NCBI GenBank assembly: GCA_050331095.1
Contig: JBHJHE010000008.1
Span: forward strand, 1 to 64,000
Direction: 5' to 3'
DNA: 64,000 nt
DNA from: MED-G105 sp050331095
GTDB lineage: Bacteria; Pseudomonadota; Alphaproteobacteria; Caulobacterales; Parvularculaceae
In this document: positions 1 to 8,729 of the stretch, piece after piece
Layout: every line of letters starts with the position of its first letter
Position numbering within the stretch: the first letter of the stretch is position 1
Made by a program: the position numbers and the translations under genes
The notes under the pieces: model-generated
Seen by the model: the letters and a program-made list of their open reading frames with translations, nothing else
The model's database searches: none
What the model was told of the DNA's origin: nothing

Positions 1-2
1 GC

Positions 3-974
3 TACGCTGGCATGGCGACCGCCGGCGCCCGGCGCGGCGCGGCCGCGGGCCCGGCGGCGGTCGCGCGCCTGCCGGCGCGGGTCGACGCGCCTGGCTGGCT
101 GTGGCGGAGCTGGGAGCGCGCCTACGGCGCGGCCACGGCGCGCGCCATCGCCGCCGCCCACCGGCTGGAAGCGCCCCTCGACGTCACCTTGAAAGACCCG
201 TCGGAGACCGCGCGCTGGGCCGAGGCTCTCGACGCCGCGCCGATCGGCGTCGGGTCGTTGCGTCTAAACGCGCGCCGCGACGTCGCAAGCGCGCCGGGGT
301 TCGGCGCCGGCGCTTGGTGGGTGCAGGACGCCGCCGCGGCGATGCCGGCGGCCGCCCTTCGGGCGGCGATGGGCGGCGACATCGCCGGCAAGCGCGTCGT
401 CGACCTTTGCGCGGCGCCGGGCGGCAAGACGATGCAGCTCGCCTCAATGGGCGCGGACGTCATCGCCGTCGACGTTTCGGGGCCGCGTCTGAAGCGCGTC
501 GCGGAGAACCTTCAGCGCGTCGGGCTCAAAGCGACGACGGTAAAGGCGGACGCCCTCGACTGGTCGCCGGAGACGCCGGCGGACGCGGTGCTGCTCGACG
601 CGCCCTGCGCCGCGACCGGCACCATTCGACGCCATCCGGACGTCGCCTGGTCCAAGACCGAGGACGACGTCGCCGCGCTCGCCAAGATCCAGACGCGCCT
701 GCTCGCGCGCGCCGCCGAGATGACGGCGCCGGGCGGCATCGTCGTCTATTGCGTTTGCTCGCTGCAGCGCGACGAGGGCGAGGCCCGGATCGAAGCGGCG
801 CTGAAGGCCGAGGCGCGCTATGCGCGGGTTCCCATTGACCCGGCGACGCTCGGCGATTTCGCCGACGCCGTCACGCGGCGCGGCGACGTGCGCACGACGC
901 CGGCGAGCCTCGCATCGCGCGGCGGCTGTGACGGGTTCTACGTCGCCGCCCTGCGCGTCGGCGACGTAGATTAA
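3..974 (+). CDS. rsmB: 16S rRNA (cytosine-5)-methyltransferase, RsmB/NOP2 family, 5' partial
   Basis: Transfers a methyl group from S-adenosylmethionine to a cytosine of 16S rRNA. The SAM-binding motif DLCAAPGGKT is near codon 133 counted from the ATG at 12. Motif IV DAPCAATGTIRRHPDVAW carries one conserved cysteine, and the motif VI segment VYCVCSLQRDEGE carries the second (normally TCS; here VCS). The frame is open to the window edge (Y-A-G before the ATG), and RsmB proteins are usually about 420 residues with an N-terminal NusB-like domain. The true start is therefore probably upstream of the window and this is the C-terminal catalytic part. RsmB is a specific choice within the family; another NOP2/Sun member is possible. 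Confidence 0.85.
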   Translation, partial: YAGMATAGARRGAAAGPAAVARLPARVDAPGWLWRSWERAYGAATARAIAAAHRLEAPLDVTLKDPSETARWAEALDAAPIGVGSLRLNARRDVASAPGFGAGAWWVQDAAAAMPAAALRAAMGGDIAGKRVVDLCAAPGGKTMQLASMGADVIAVDVSGPRLKRVAENLQRVGLKATTVKADALDWSPETPADAVLLDAPCAATGTIRRHPDVAWSKTEDDVAALAKIQTRLLARAAEMTAPGGIVVYCVCSLQRDEGEARIEAALKAEARYARVPIDPATLGDFADAVTRRGDVRTTPASLASRGGCDGFYVAALRVGDVD

Positions 975-1101
975 GGTTGACGCGAAGTATGCGCCGAAAG
1001 GTTGCGCCGGGATTCAGCGAACCGGCGCGGCGACGCCTTGAACGCAGCGCCCGAGCGATCGATATTTACCTCCGGATCAAAGCAGCAAAGGGCTGACCAA
1101 T

Positions 1102-1830
1102 ATGAACGACATTCGCCCCGGCCACGGCGCGACGACTGCGCGGACCGGCGCCGCCGTCGACGCGGGCCTTCGCCAATACATGCTCGGCGTCTACAACTAC
1201 ATGGCGCTAGCGGTCGCCGCGACGGGGGTCATGTCCCTGTTCGTCGCCTCGCAGCCGCAGATCGTCATGGCGATCGCCGGCACGCCGCTGAAATGGGTTC
1301 TCTTCGTCGGACTGCTCGGCCTCGGCTGGTTCTCGCCGAAAGTGATGTTCTCCGGCTCCAAAACCGCCGCCCACGCCATGTTCTGGGCCTACGCCGCCCT
1401 CTGGGGCCTTCTGATCGCGCCGATGTTGTTCGCGTTCCAGCAAAGCGGCGCGGCCGTCGACATCTACCGGGCGTTCTTCATCACCGCGAGCGTCTTCGGC
1501 GCGCTCAGCCTTTACGGCTACACGACGAAGCGCGACCTGTCCGGCATGGCGAGCTTCCTCTTCATGGCCTCGGTCGGGCTTCTGATCGCGATCGTCGTCA
1601 ACGCGCTCATCTTCCAGAGCACGATGATGAGCCTTTTGACGTCTTGCGCCGTCGTCCTCGTGTTTTCCGGGGTCACGGCCTACGAAACCCAGATGATCAA
1701 GTCGCTCTACCAGGAGGGCGGCGCGGCGAACGATCGCTCGGCGATCTTCGGCGCCTTCGCGCTCTACGGCTCGTTCGTGACGCTCTTCATCCATATCCTG
1801 AACATTCTCGGGATCATGCGCAGCGAATAA
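1102..1830 (+). CDS. Bax inhibitor-1 / YccA family membrane protein
   Basis: A 242-residue polytopic inner-membrane protein. After a roughly 20-residue cytoplasmic start come about seven hydrophobic segments, and the C-terminal part has the typical YETQMIKSLY and ALYGSFVTLFIHIL signatures of the BI-1/YccA family. Bacterial members are thought to be calcium-leak or stress-related membrane proteins, and YccA binds FtsH in E. coli; the role here is not shown by the sequence. It stands alone between the rRNA methyltransferase gene and a strong intrinsic terminator, so it is probably monocistronic. Confidence 0.9.
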   Translation: MNDIRPGHGATTARTGAAVDAGLRQYMLGVYNYMALAVAATGVMSLFVASQPQIVMAIAGTPLKWVLFVGLLGLGWFSPKVMFSGSKTAAHAMFWAYAALWGLLIAPMLFAFQQSGAAVDIYRAFFITASVFGALSLYGYTTKRDLSGMASFLFMASVGLLIAIVVNALIFQSTMMSLLTSCAVVLVFSGVTAYETQMIKSLYQEGGAANDRSAIFGAFALYGSFVTLFIHILNILGIMRSE

Positions 1831-1856
1831 GTCCAGCTGCGGACGAACGCTTGAAG

Positions 1857-1883
1857 CCCCGCGCCCGCCGGCGCGGGGTTTTT
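1857..1883 (+). terminator. Rho-independent terminator after the BI-1 gene
   Basis: A perfect 9-bp GC stem (CCCCGCGCC / GGCGCGGGG, 1857-1865 and 1870-1878) with a 4-nt loop is followed by five T. It lies 26 bp after the stop codon. Confidence 0.9.
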
Positions 1884-1985
1884 CGTTTGGCCCTCCGGCG
1901 GTCTTCCGGGTCTCGCCGGGCCGTGATGCCGCCAGCGCGACTTGTGCGTTTGCGAACGCCGCGACCCGCGCTATCGATGGGCGTT

Positions 1986-3218
1986 ATGAAATCTAACGAC
2001 CAGCACGACCAGCACGACCTCTCGATCGCCGGCGCGGACGCCGCCGCGGCCCGCGGCTACGACGCCTATGTGGACGCCTTCCTCGCCTACCGCGCGACCC
2101 TGCGCGACCTTTTCCCCATCGCCGACGCGGCGCCGGAGAGCGCGCTCCTCACCGCCCCCGCCGCGGCGCTGCACCTCGCCTTCGAGGGCGCTGAGGGCTG
2201 GGAGAACGCTAAGCCGTATCTTCGGCGCATGCGCGCCGCGCCGCGGCCCTCGCCGCGCGAGGCGGCGTTCTGTGACGCCGTCGAGCGCTGGTCCCGACGC
2301 GACTTCCACGGCGCCCTCGCTCGGCTCGACGATCTCACCGTGCGTTGGCCGGCGGACCTGTGCGCGCTCAAGTGGGCGCAGTACCACGCCTTCAATCTCG
2401 GCGACCAGACGGCGCTCATGCGCCTCGGCGAGCGCGTGCGGATCGTCCACGACGGCCGGCCATACGCGCACGGCCTGATCGCGTTCGCCCTCGAACAGAA
2501 CCACTGCGTCGACGAGGCCGAAGAGGAAGGCCTGCGAGCGGTCGAGGTCGCCCTCGACGACGCCTGGGCGCACCACGCCGTCGCCCACGTCCATGAAACG
2601 CGCGGACGCGCTGAAGACGGCGCGCGCTGGCTCGACCGCTGCGCACACACATGGGACGCCAAGGGCGTCTTCATCCGCGAGCACAATTGGTGGCACGCGG
2701 CGCTCTTCCGGCTGGCGCTCGGCGCGCCGGACGAGGCGCTGGCGATCTTTGACGAACGCCTGTGGGGATCGTGGCCGGAGTTCCCGCAGGAACAGATCGG
2801 CGCGATTTCGATGCTGTGGCGTCTCGAGATGCGCGGCGTCGATTTGGGCGAACGCTGGTCGCCGGTCGTCGAACAGGCGCGCGTGCGCGCCGGCGAGCAC
2901 ATTCTGCCGTTCCACGACCTACACTACGCCTACGCTCTCGCGCGCGCCGGCGCGCCCGGCGAAGCGGACGCGTTCCTTGACTCAATGGCCGACCACGCCG
3001 AAGGCCTCGCCGGCGAAGCCGCGGGGGTCTGGGCTGACGTCGCTCTTCCCGCCGCGCACGGCGTCGTCGCCGTCGCCCGCGGCGCGCATGAAGACGCCGC
3101 CGCAGCCCTTGCCGACATCGCGCCGACGCTGCACCTCGTCGGCGGCAGCCACGCTCAGCGTCACCTTTTCGCGGAAGCCTCGCGCTACGCCCGAGCGCGC
3201 CTCTCCAAGGCCGGCTGA
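1986..3218 (+). CDS. Tetratricopeptide-repeat protein, TTC38-like
   Basis: A roughly 410-residue soluble alpha-helical protein without signal peptide or membrane segment. It contains helix-turn-helix pairs typical of TPR repeats and the motifs HHAVAHVHETRGR, HNWWHAALFRLALG and HDLHYAYALARAG, which resemble the TTC38 family of bacteria and animals. No catalytic function is established for that family. The start is taken at the second of two close ATGs (1977 and 1986); the frame is open further upstream but that part reads as non-coding. It is probably transcribed alone, since a terminator precedes it and a regulator with its own operators follows. Confidence 0.7.
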   Translation: MKSNDQHDQHDLSIAGADAAAARGYDAYVDAFLAYRATLRDLFPIADAAPESALLTAPAAALHLAFEGAEGWENAKPYLRRMRAAPRPSPREAAFCDAVERWSRRDFHGALARLDDLTVRWPADLCALKWAQYHAFNLGDQTALMRLGERVRIVHDGRPYAHGLIAFALEQNHCVDEAEEEGLRAVEVALDDAWAHHAVAHVHETRGRAEDGARWLDRCAHTWDAKGVFIREHNWWHAALFRLALGAPDEALAIFDERLWGSWPEFPQEQIGAISMLWRLEMRGVDLGERWSPVVEQARVRAGEHILPFHDLHYAYALARAGAPGEADAFLDSMADHAEGLAGEAAGVWADVALPAAHGVVAVARGAHEDAAAALADIAPTLHLVGGSHAQRHLFAEASRYARARLSKAG

Positions 3219-3287
3219 CGCGTCCTCTTCCCACGACATCGCGATCACCGACGCGCGCGCCGGGCCGTGATTTCGCTTGACCCGGCC

Positions 3288-3324
3288 AGAACAACCGTTC
3301 TAACCAGAACGCTGGTTCTAGAAC
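3288..3324. promoter_or_regulatory. Tandem TetR-type operators
   Basis: Two 14-bp inverted repeats of the form AGAAC-N4-GTTCT lie at 3288-3301 and 3306-3319, separated by AACC. An additional AGAAC half-site at 3320-3324 creates the perfect palindrome GTTCTAGAAC (3315-3324). The array ends 26 bp before the GTG start of the TetR gene, so autoregulation and control of the downstream RND exporter operon are likely. Confidence 0.7.
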
Positions 3325-3350
3325 GCGCGTTTCAAAGGCGGTCGATCGAC

Positions 3351-4037
3351 GTGATCCAAGACGAAGCGAAACACGCGACGGCGGTGTCGGCGGCGAAAGA
3401 GCTGTTCTGGGCGCGCGGCTATGACGAGGCGTCGATCGACGACGTCGTCAAAGCGACGGGGCTCAACCGCTACGCGATTTATTCGGCCTTCGGCGGCAAG
3501 CGCGATCTGTTTCTGGCGACCCTTCAGGCCTACCATGAAGAGCGGCGCAGCGTGTTCCTGCGCCATTTCGACGACCCGGCGCGCCCGCCGCTCGACGCGG
3601 TCCGCAAGGTCGCCGAATTCTGTATCGCGGAGATGACGGAGCGTCGCACGGGCTGCCTCGTCTGCAATCTGGCGATGGACGTGGGGCGCGACGACCCGGT
3701 CGTCGCCGAACGTGTCGACGCTTACCTGCAAGAGATCAACTCGGCCTTCACCGCAGCGCTCGCGCGCGCCGCCGAGCGCGGCGAACTGAACGACACGGTT
3801 TCGCCCGCCGAGGCCGCCCAGGTGCTCGTCGCGCTGATCCTCGGCGTCGGTGCGCTCGCCCGCGCCGGCGCCAGCCGCGAAGCGCTGCAATCGACGTTTC
3901 TCGCGGCAGTCGACGGCTTGTGCGCGAAACCGGGCGCGGCGCCGGCGCGGCCCGCGGCCCCGCCTATCGAAATCAACGACAACGACGTCTGCGGACGGCG
4001 CGCCCGCGCCGAACCGCGTCGCGACGAGACCGAGTAA
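3351..4037 (+). CDS. TetR/AcrR family transcriptional regulator
   Basis: A 228-residue repressor. The N-terminal HTH domain (about residues 10-55) contains GYDEASIDDVVKATGLNRYAIY with the recognition helix and the typical SAFGGKRDLF end. The C-terminal helical domain resembles the TetR_C group with RTGCLVCNLAMD, as in AcrR/YdeS-like regulators. GTG at 3351 is chosen because an earlier GTG (3267) would place the operator array inside the coding region. The last 30 residues are polar and probably disordered. It is followed after 70 bp by an RND-type exporter operon that it probably represses. Confidence 0.85.
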   Translation: MIQDEAKHATAVSAAKELFWARGYDEASIDDVVKATGLNRYAIYSAFGGKRDLFLATLQAYHEERRSVFLRHFDDPARPPLDAVRKVAEFCIAEMTERRTGCLVCNLAMDVGRDDPVVAERVDAYLQEINSAFTAALARAAERGELNDTVSPAEAAQVLVALILGVGALARAGASREALQSTFLAAVDGLCAKPGAAPARPAAPPIEINDNDVCGRRARAEPRRDETE

Positions 4038-4107
4038 CGCAACGCGTACGAACGACGTCGCGAGAGGCTGGCCGCCGGCCGCCCCGCGAAGATGAGGGAA
4101 CACGTCG

Positions 4108-6498
4108 ATGTCCGATACCGAAGCGCCGTCCGGCGCGTCCGCCGAGCAGCGAGGCCGCCTAGACGGCGTCGCCGTCGGCCTCGCCAATTTCGTCATCCGC
4201 TTCCGCTGGCTGATCATTCTCGCCGCCGTCGCCGGCGCGATCGCCACGGGCTCCGGCGCCCAGCGCCTCGCCTACGACAACAATTACCGGGCGTTCTTTT
4301 CGGAGGACAATCCCGAATTGCGGAACTTCGAGGAGTTCCAGGCGACCTACACGAAGTCGGACAATTTCGTGTTTCTCATGGTGCCAAACGACGGCTCGGA
4401 GATTTTCACGAACGAAAACCTCGCAGCCATCGCCGAGCTGACGGAGGCGGGCTGGCAGATCCCGTTCGCGACGCGCGTCGATTCAGTCACAAATTTTCAG
4501 TACACGTATGCAAATGGCGACGAACTGATCGTTGAGGATCTGATCCTCGAGCCAGGCGAAAGCTTGCCCGAAACGCTCGCCGAACGCAAAGCCGCCGCCC
4601 TCGCCGAACCGATCCTCAACGGCCAGCTCTTGACGCCAGACGGCGGCGTCACGGCGGTGACGGTGACGACGGTCTATCCCGGCGAAGCGCTCGACGAGAT
4701 CCCCATCGCCGTCGCGGAAGCCCGCGCCCTGCGCGACCGCATCGAGGAGGCTTACCCGCAGTTCGACATCTATATCAGCGGCACGTCGATGCTGAACAAC
4801 GCCTTCTCCGAGGCGATCGCGGCGGACTTCCAAAGCCTCATTCCGCTGATGATCGCGGTCATCGTCATCGTCACGATCATCGCCGTGCGGTCGGTGTCGG
4901 CGACGCTGACGACCGTCGCGCTCGTCGTCCTCGCGACCATGTTCGGCATGGGCTGGGCGGGCTTCGTCGGCATCAAGCTCGCCGGACCGAGCCCCAGCGC
5001 CGTCATCGTCATCCTGACGCTGGCGATCGCCGATTCGGTGCACATTCTGATCTCCGCCCGAACGGCCATGCGCGCCGGGCTCGACCAGCGCGCGGCGATC
5101 GTCGAGGCGATCCGCATCAACTTCCTGGCGGTGTCGGTGACGTCGATCACGACGATCGTCGGCTTCATGGCGCTGAACTTTTCCGACGCGCCGCCGTTCC
5201 GCGATTTCGGCAACATCTCCGCCGTCGGCATCGCCGCGGCGTGGATCCTGTCGCTGACGTTCCTGCCGGCCGTCCTCTCCATCGTGAGGTTCCGCGCGAC
5301 GGCTAGCGAGACGCGCGGGCTTCAGGAGCGCGCTCTTGCGGGGCTCGGCGACGTCGTCGTCGCCCGTGCGCGCACGCTGATGATCGCCCTCGGGCTCGGC
5401 GTCGTCGCCCTGGTCGCGTTCATCCCGCGCATCGAACTCACCGACCAGTTCCGGGAGTACTTCTCGGAGAAGATCGAGTTCCGCCGCGACTCCGACGAAC
5501 TCATCAAGCATTTCGGTTTCTACACGATCGAATTTTCGGCGAAGGCGCCCGGGCCGGGCGCCGTCAGCGATCCGGAGTTCCTGAAGAACCTCGAAGCCTT
5601 CTCCGAGTGGCTCCGCGATCAGGAGGGCGTGACCCACGTTTTCACGCTTTCCGACATCATGAAGCGGCTCAACAAGAACCTGAACCAGGACGACCCGGAC
5701 TTTTATCGCCTGCCGGAGGACCGCGACCTCGCCGCGCAGTACCTGTTCCTCTACGAACTGTCGCTGCCCTACGGGCTGGATCTCAACGACCGGATCGACA
5801 TCGACAAGTCGCAAACCCGCGTCACGGCGCAGTTCGACGGCCAGTACTCGACGAAAAAGATACGCGAGCTCCTCGCGAAGACCGAGGCCTGGTTCGACGC
5901 CAACGCGCCGGAGATGAGCGCGCCCGCGACGGGCCCGCAGGTGATGTTCACCTTCATCGCCCAGCGGAACGTGGAGAGCATGGTGACGGGCACGCTCGCA
6001 GCCATCGCCATGATCGCCGTCATCATGATGATCGCCCTGCGCTCCGTCGCCCTGGGGCTTCTCAGCGTCGTGCCGAACGGGCTGCCGATCCTCGCGGCCT
6101 TCGGCGTATGGGCGATCCTTGTCGGCGAGGTGGGCTTCTCCGTCGCCGCGGTCGCGTCTTTGTCGCTCGGCATCGTCATCGACGACACCGTCCACTTCCT
6201 TGTGAAATACGTGCGCGCGCGACGCGAACGCGGGCTGGCCGCCGGGCCCTCGATCAAATACGCCTTCGAAACCGTAGGGGCGGCGATCGTGACGAACACC
6301 GTCGTCCTTCTCGCCGGCTTCCTGGTGATCTCGATGTCGAGCTTCAAAATCAATCAGGAGATGGGCCTGTTGACGTCGCTGACGATCGGCCTCGCCCTCA
6401 TTCTCGACTTCTTCTTGTTGCCCGGCCTCTTGCTCCTTGGCGCCAAGCGCCAGGACGACCGCGCCGCCGCCCTACAGCCGCAAGCCGCGTCCGCCTAA
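4108..6498 (+). CDS. RND superfamily exporter (MMPL type)
   Basis: A 796-residue inner-membrane transporter with the RND layout: TM1 at about residues 30-50, a large periplasmic loop, a five-TM sterol-sensing-like block at about 245-395, then TM7, a second periplasmic loop and a second TM block to about 780. The second block contains LSLGIVIDDTVHF, the acidic motif thought to carry the proton relay. At about 800 residues it is a short RND protein of the MMPL/HpnN kind, not an AcrB-type pump. It forms a probable operon with the following LolA-like periplasmic protein and outer-membrane barrel, suggesting export of a lipid-like compound across the envelope. The substrate is unknown. Confidence 0.88.
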   Translation: MSDTEAPSGASAEQRGRLDGVAVGLANFVIRFRWLIILAAVAGAIATGSGAQRLAYDNNYRAFFSEDNPELRNFEEFQATYTKSDNFVFLMVPNDGSEIFTNENLAAIAELTEAGWQIPFATRVDSVTNFQYTYANGDELIVEDLILEPGESLPETLAERKAAALAEPILNGQLLTPDGGVTAVTVTTVYPGEALDEIPIAVAEARALRDRIEEAYPQFDIYISGTSMLNNAFSEAIAADFQSLIPLMIAVIVIVTIIAVRSVSATLTTVALVVLATMFGMGWAGFVGIKLAGPSPSAVIVILTLAIADSVHILISARTAMRAGLDQRAAIVEAIRINFLAVSVTSITTIVGFMALNFSDAPPFRDFGNISAVGIAAAWILSLTFLPAVLSIVRFRATASETRGLQERALAGLGDVVVARARTLMIALGLGVVALVAFIPRIELTDQFREYFSEKIEFRRDSDELIKHFGFYTIEFSAKAPGPGAVSDPEFLKNLEAFSEWLRDQEGVTHVFTLSDIMKRLNKNLNQDDPDFYRLPEDRDLAAQYLFLYELSLPYGLDLNDRIDIDKSQTRVTAQFDGQYSTKKIRELLAKTEAWFDANAPEMSAPATGPQVMFTFIAQRNVESMVTGTLAAIAMIAVIMMIALRSVALGLLSVVPNGLPILAAFGVWAILVGEVGFSVAAVASLSLGIVIDDTVHFLVKYVRARRERGLAAGPSIKYAFETVGAAIVTNTVVLLAGFLVISMSSFKINQEMGLLTSLTIGLALILDFFLLPGLLLLGAKRQDDRAAALQPQAASA

Positions 6499-6547
6499 CC
6501 GCCCGGCGCACAACAAGCGCCCACCAAGCGCCGAAAGGAGACCATCC

Positions 6548-7384
6548 ATGACCCGCAATTTCGCATCCGCGCTCTGCGCCGCGCTTCTCGCCACAAGCGG
6601 CCTTGTCGCGGCGCCCGCCGCTCTCGCGCAAGAAGCCGACCCCGCCGCCCGGGGCGAAACGCCCGAAGCCCAGAAAGGCTACGACATCGCCGCGCGCAGC
6701 GACCGCACAGACCGGGGTTACGGCGACAGCCGCGTCGACGCGAAGATGATCCTTCGCAACGCCGCCGGCCAGGAGACGACACGCGAGTTCTCCTTCGCCA
6801 CCCTGGAGAAAGAAAACGAAAGCGTCGGCGACCGCTCCCTCGTCATTTTCGCGAGCCCCCGCGACGTCGAGGGCACGGCGCTCTTAAGCCACGCGATGAT
6901 CCTCGCCCCGGACGACCAGTGGCTCTACCTGCCGGCCCTGAAGCGCGTGAAGCGGATCTCTTCGTCGAACAAATCGGGCGCCTTCGTCGGCTCCGAGTTC
7001 GCCTTCGAGGACTTCACGATCCAGGAGCTCAACAAGTTCACCTACAAATACGTCGGCGAAGAGGAGCTCGACGGCGAGACGATGGACGTCATCGAACGCT
7101 TCCCGCGCTATGAAAAATCCGGCTACACCAAACAAGTTACGTGGACGGATCAAGATATCTTTCAACCCCGCAAGGTAGAATTCTACGATCGCAAGGGCGA
7201 TCTTCGCAAAACCCTGACGCTGTCGGACTATCGCGAATATGACGGCGTGTGGCGCGCCCACACGCTGTCGATGGTCAATCACCAGACGGACAAAACGACC
7301 GACCTCGTTTATGAAGACTACAGCTTCAAGAACGGGCTCGACGCGAACGACTTCGAACAATCCATTCTGACGCGCCTGCGTTAG
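6548..7384 (+). CDS. Outer-membrane lipoprotein-sorting (LolA-like) periplasmic protein
   Basis: A 278-residue protein with a clear Sec signal peptide (AALLATSGLVAAPAALAQ) and then the fold of the 'outer membrane lipoprotein-sorting protein' family, with the segments DQWLYLPALKRVKRI, GAFVGSEFAFEDF and GYTKQVTWTDQDIFQPRKVEFYDRKG. In this family a half-barrel binds acyl chains. It is preceded by a GAAAGGAG ribosome site 8 bp before ATG. Its place between an RND exporter and an outer-membrane protein suggests a periplasmic carrier for the exported molecule, rather than true LolA. Confidence 0.85.
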   Translation: MTRNFASALCAALLATSGLVAAPAALAQEADPAARGETPEAQKGYDIAARSDRTDRGYGDSRVDAKMILRNAAGQETTREFSFATLEKENESVGDRSLVIFASPRDVEGTALLSHAMILAPDDQWLYLPALKRVKRISSSNKSGAFVGSEFAFEDFTIQELNKFTYKYVGEEELDGETMDVIERFPRYEKSGYTKQVTWTDQDIFQPRKVEFYDRKGDLRKTLTLSDYREYDGVWRAHTLSMVNHQTDKTTDLVYEDYSFKNGLDANDFEQSILTRLR

Positions 7385-7410
7385 CGGCGACCGGCGAAGG
7401 GGAAGAACCG

Positions 7411-8664
7411 ATGCGGAAACTCAGCGCGACGGCCGTCGCCGCCCTCGCCGCGAGCCCGGCGCTCGCCGGCGAGTGGGACTTCGGCGCCGAGGTCCAGGGC
7501 GAGTTGCGGGTCTTCCCCAACGACGCGTCCACCGAGCGCCAGTTCGACCATCTCCAGCCGTCCGCCGCCTTCCAGCCCGAAGCGCGATGGGAGACGGACG
7601 ACCGCAAGCACCAGGCGGCGATCATCCCTTTCTTTCGTCTCGCCGGCCAGGACGACGAGCGCACCCATTTCGACGTGCGCGAGGCGTATTACCGCTTCAA
7701 TTCCGACAACAACTGGTCAGTGACCGTCGGCGCGGCCAAAGTCTTCTGGGGACGGACGGAATCGCGCCATCTCGTCGACATCGTCAATCAGACGGACAAT
7801 GTCGAGGACATCGACGAAGAGGACAAGCTCGGCCAGCCCATGGTCAACCTGACCCTCTTCAACGATTGGGGCACGCTCGATTTCTTCGTCATGTCCGGCT
7901 TCCGCGACCGCACGTTTCCGGGCCCTAACGGCCGGCCGCTGTTTTTGCTGGCCGTCGACACGGACGAGCCGATCTTCCGCCGCGACGGCCGGCGCGCCGC
8001 GCCCGATTTCGCGGCGCGCTATGGGCACTATCTCGGCAATTGGGACTTCGGCGTCTCGTTCTTCTACGGCACGTCGCGCGAGCCGCGCCTCGCGATCGAC
8101 GCGGCGAACGAGCGCATTCTGCCCGTCTACGAACAGATCGCCCAGGGCTCAATCGACTTTCAGTATACGAAAGACGCCTGGCTTTGGAAGTTCGAGGGCC
8201 TTGTGCGCGAAGGCCAGGGCGACACGTTCCTCGCCGCCGTCGGCGGCTTCGAATACACGCTCTTCCAGGTCGCCGGCACCAACGCCGACCTCGGCCTCCT
8301 CGCCGAGTACCAGTTCGACGGCCGCGACGACGACATCGCGCTTGAGGACTTCGGCGACGACGCGCCGGCGGGCGTCGGCGACCTGCCGACGATCGCCGCG
8401 CCGGTGACGATCGCTGACAACGACGTCTTTGTCGGCGCGCGCCTCGGCCTCAACGATCCGCAGGACACGGCCTTCCTCGCCGGCGCGACGATCGACGCTG
8501 ACGATCAGTCGACGGGCGTCTTCGTCGAAGCCGAACGCCGGATCGGCGCGAACTGGACCGCCGAGGTCGAAGCCCGCCTCTTCGTCAATGTCGACGAAGA
8601 GAACTTCGCCGCCGCGTTCCAGAACGAAGACTTCGTGACCCTTCGCTTGACGCGGTTCTTCTAA
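7411..8664 (+). CDS. Predicted outer-membrane beta-barrel of the RND/LolA-like operon
   Basis: A 417-residue protein with a signal peptide cleaved after SPALAG and then alternating hydrophobic/polar strands. It ends in LTRFF, the aromatic C-terminus read by the outer-membrane insertion machinery. A segment reading VGAAKVFWGRTESRHLVDIVNQTD is typical of outer-membrane proteins accompanying MMPL-type RND exporters (DUF1302-like). Acidic insertions (DIDEEDKLG, DGRDDDIALEDFGDDAP) probably form extracellular or periplasmic loops. It follows the LolA-like gene by 26 bp, so the two are probably cotranscribed. It may be the outer-membrane exit for the exported substrate; this is inferred from context. 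Confidence 0.75.
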   Translation: MRKLSATAVAALAASPALAGEWDFGAEVQGELRVFPNDASTERQFDHLQPSAAFQPEARWETDDRKHQAAIIPFFRLAGQDDERTHFDVREAYYRFNSDNNWSVTVGAAKVFWGRTESRHLVDIVNQTDNVEDIDEEDKLGQPMVNLTLFNDWGTLDFFVMSGFRDRTFPGPNGRPLFLLAVDTDEPIFRRDGRRAAPDFAARYGHYLGNWDFGVSFFYGTSREPRLAIDAANERILPVYEQIAQGSIDFQYTKDAWLWKFEGLVREGQGDTFLAAVGGFEYTLFQVAGTNADLGLLAEYQFDGRDDDIALEDFGDDAPAGVGDLPTIAAPVTIADNDVFVGARLGLNDPQDTAFLAGATIDADDQSTGVFVEAERRIGANWTAEVEARLFVNVDEENFAAAFQNEDFVTLRLTRFF

Positions 8665-8729
8665 CCCCGCCGTTTTGCCCCGGCCCGCGGCCGGTGCTAC
8701 GTCCGCGCGCCAGACTGAAGGAGCGGCGA

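Noticed and set aside
1002..1985. The plus-strand frame upstream of the TTC38-like gene
   Set aside because: It overlaps the BI-1 gene in another frame and reads as a shadow; similarity begins only after 1977.
4483..6195. A 570-codon minus-strand frame inside the RND exporter gene
   Set aside because: Composition is Asp/Arg/His-rich shadow coding; the plus-strand gene has clear RND motifs.
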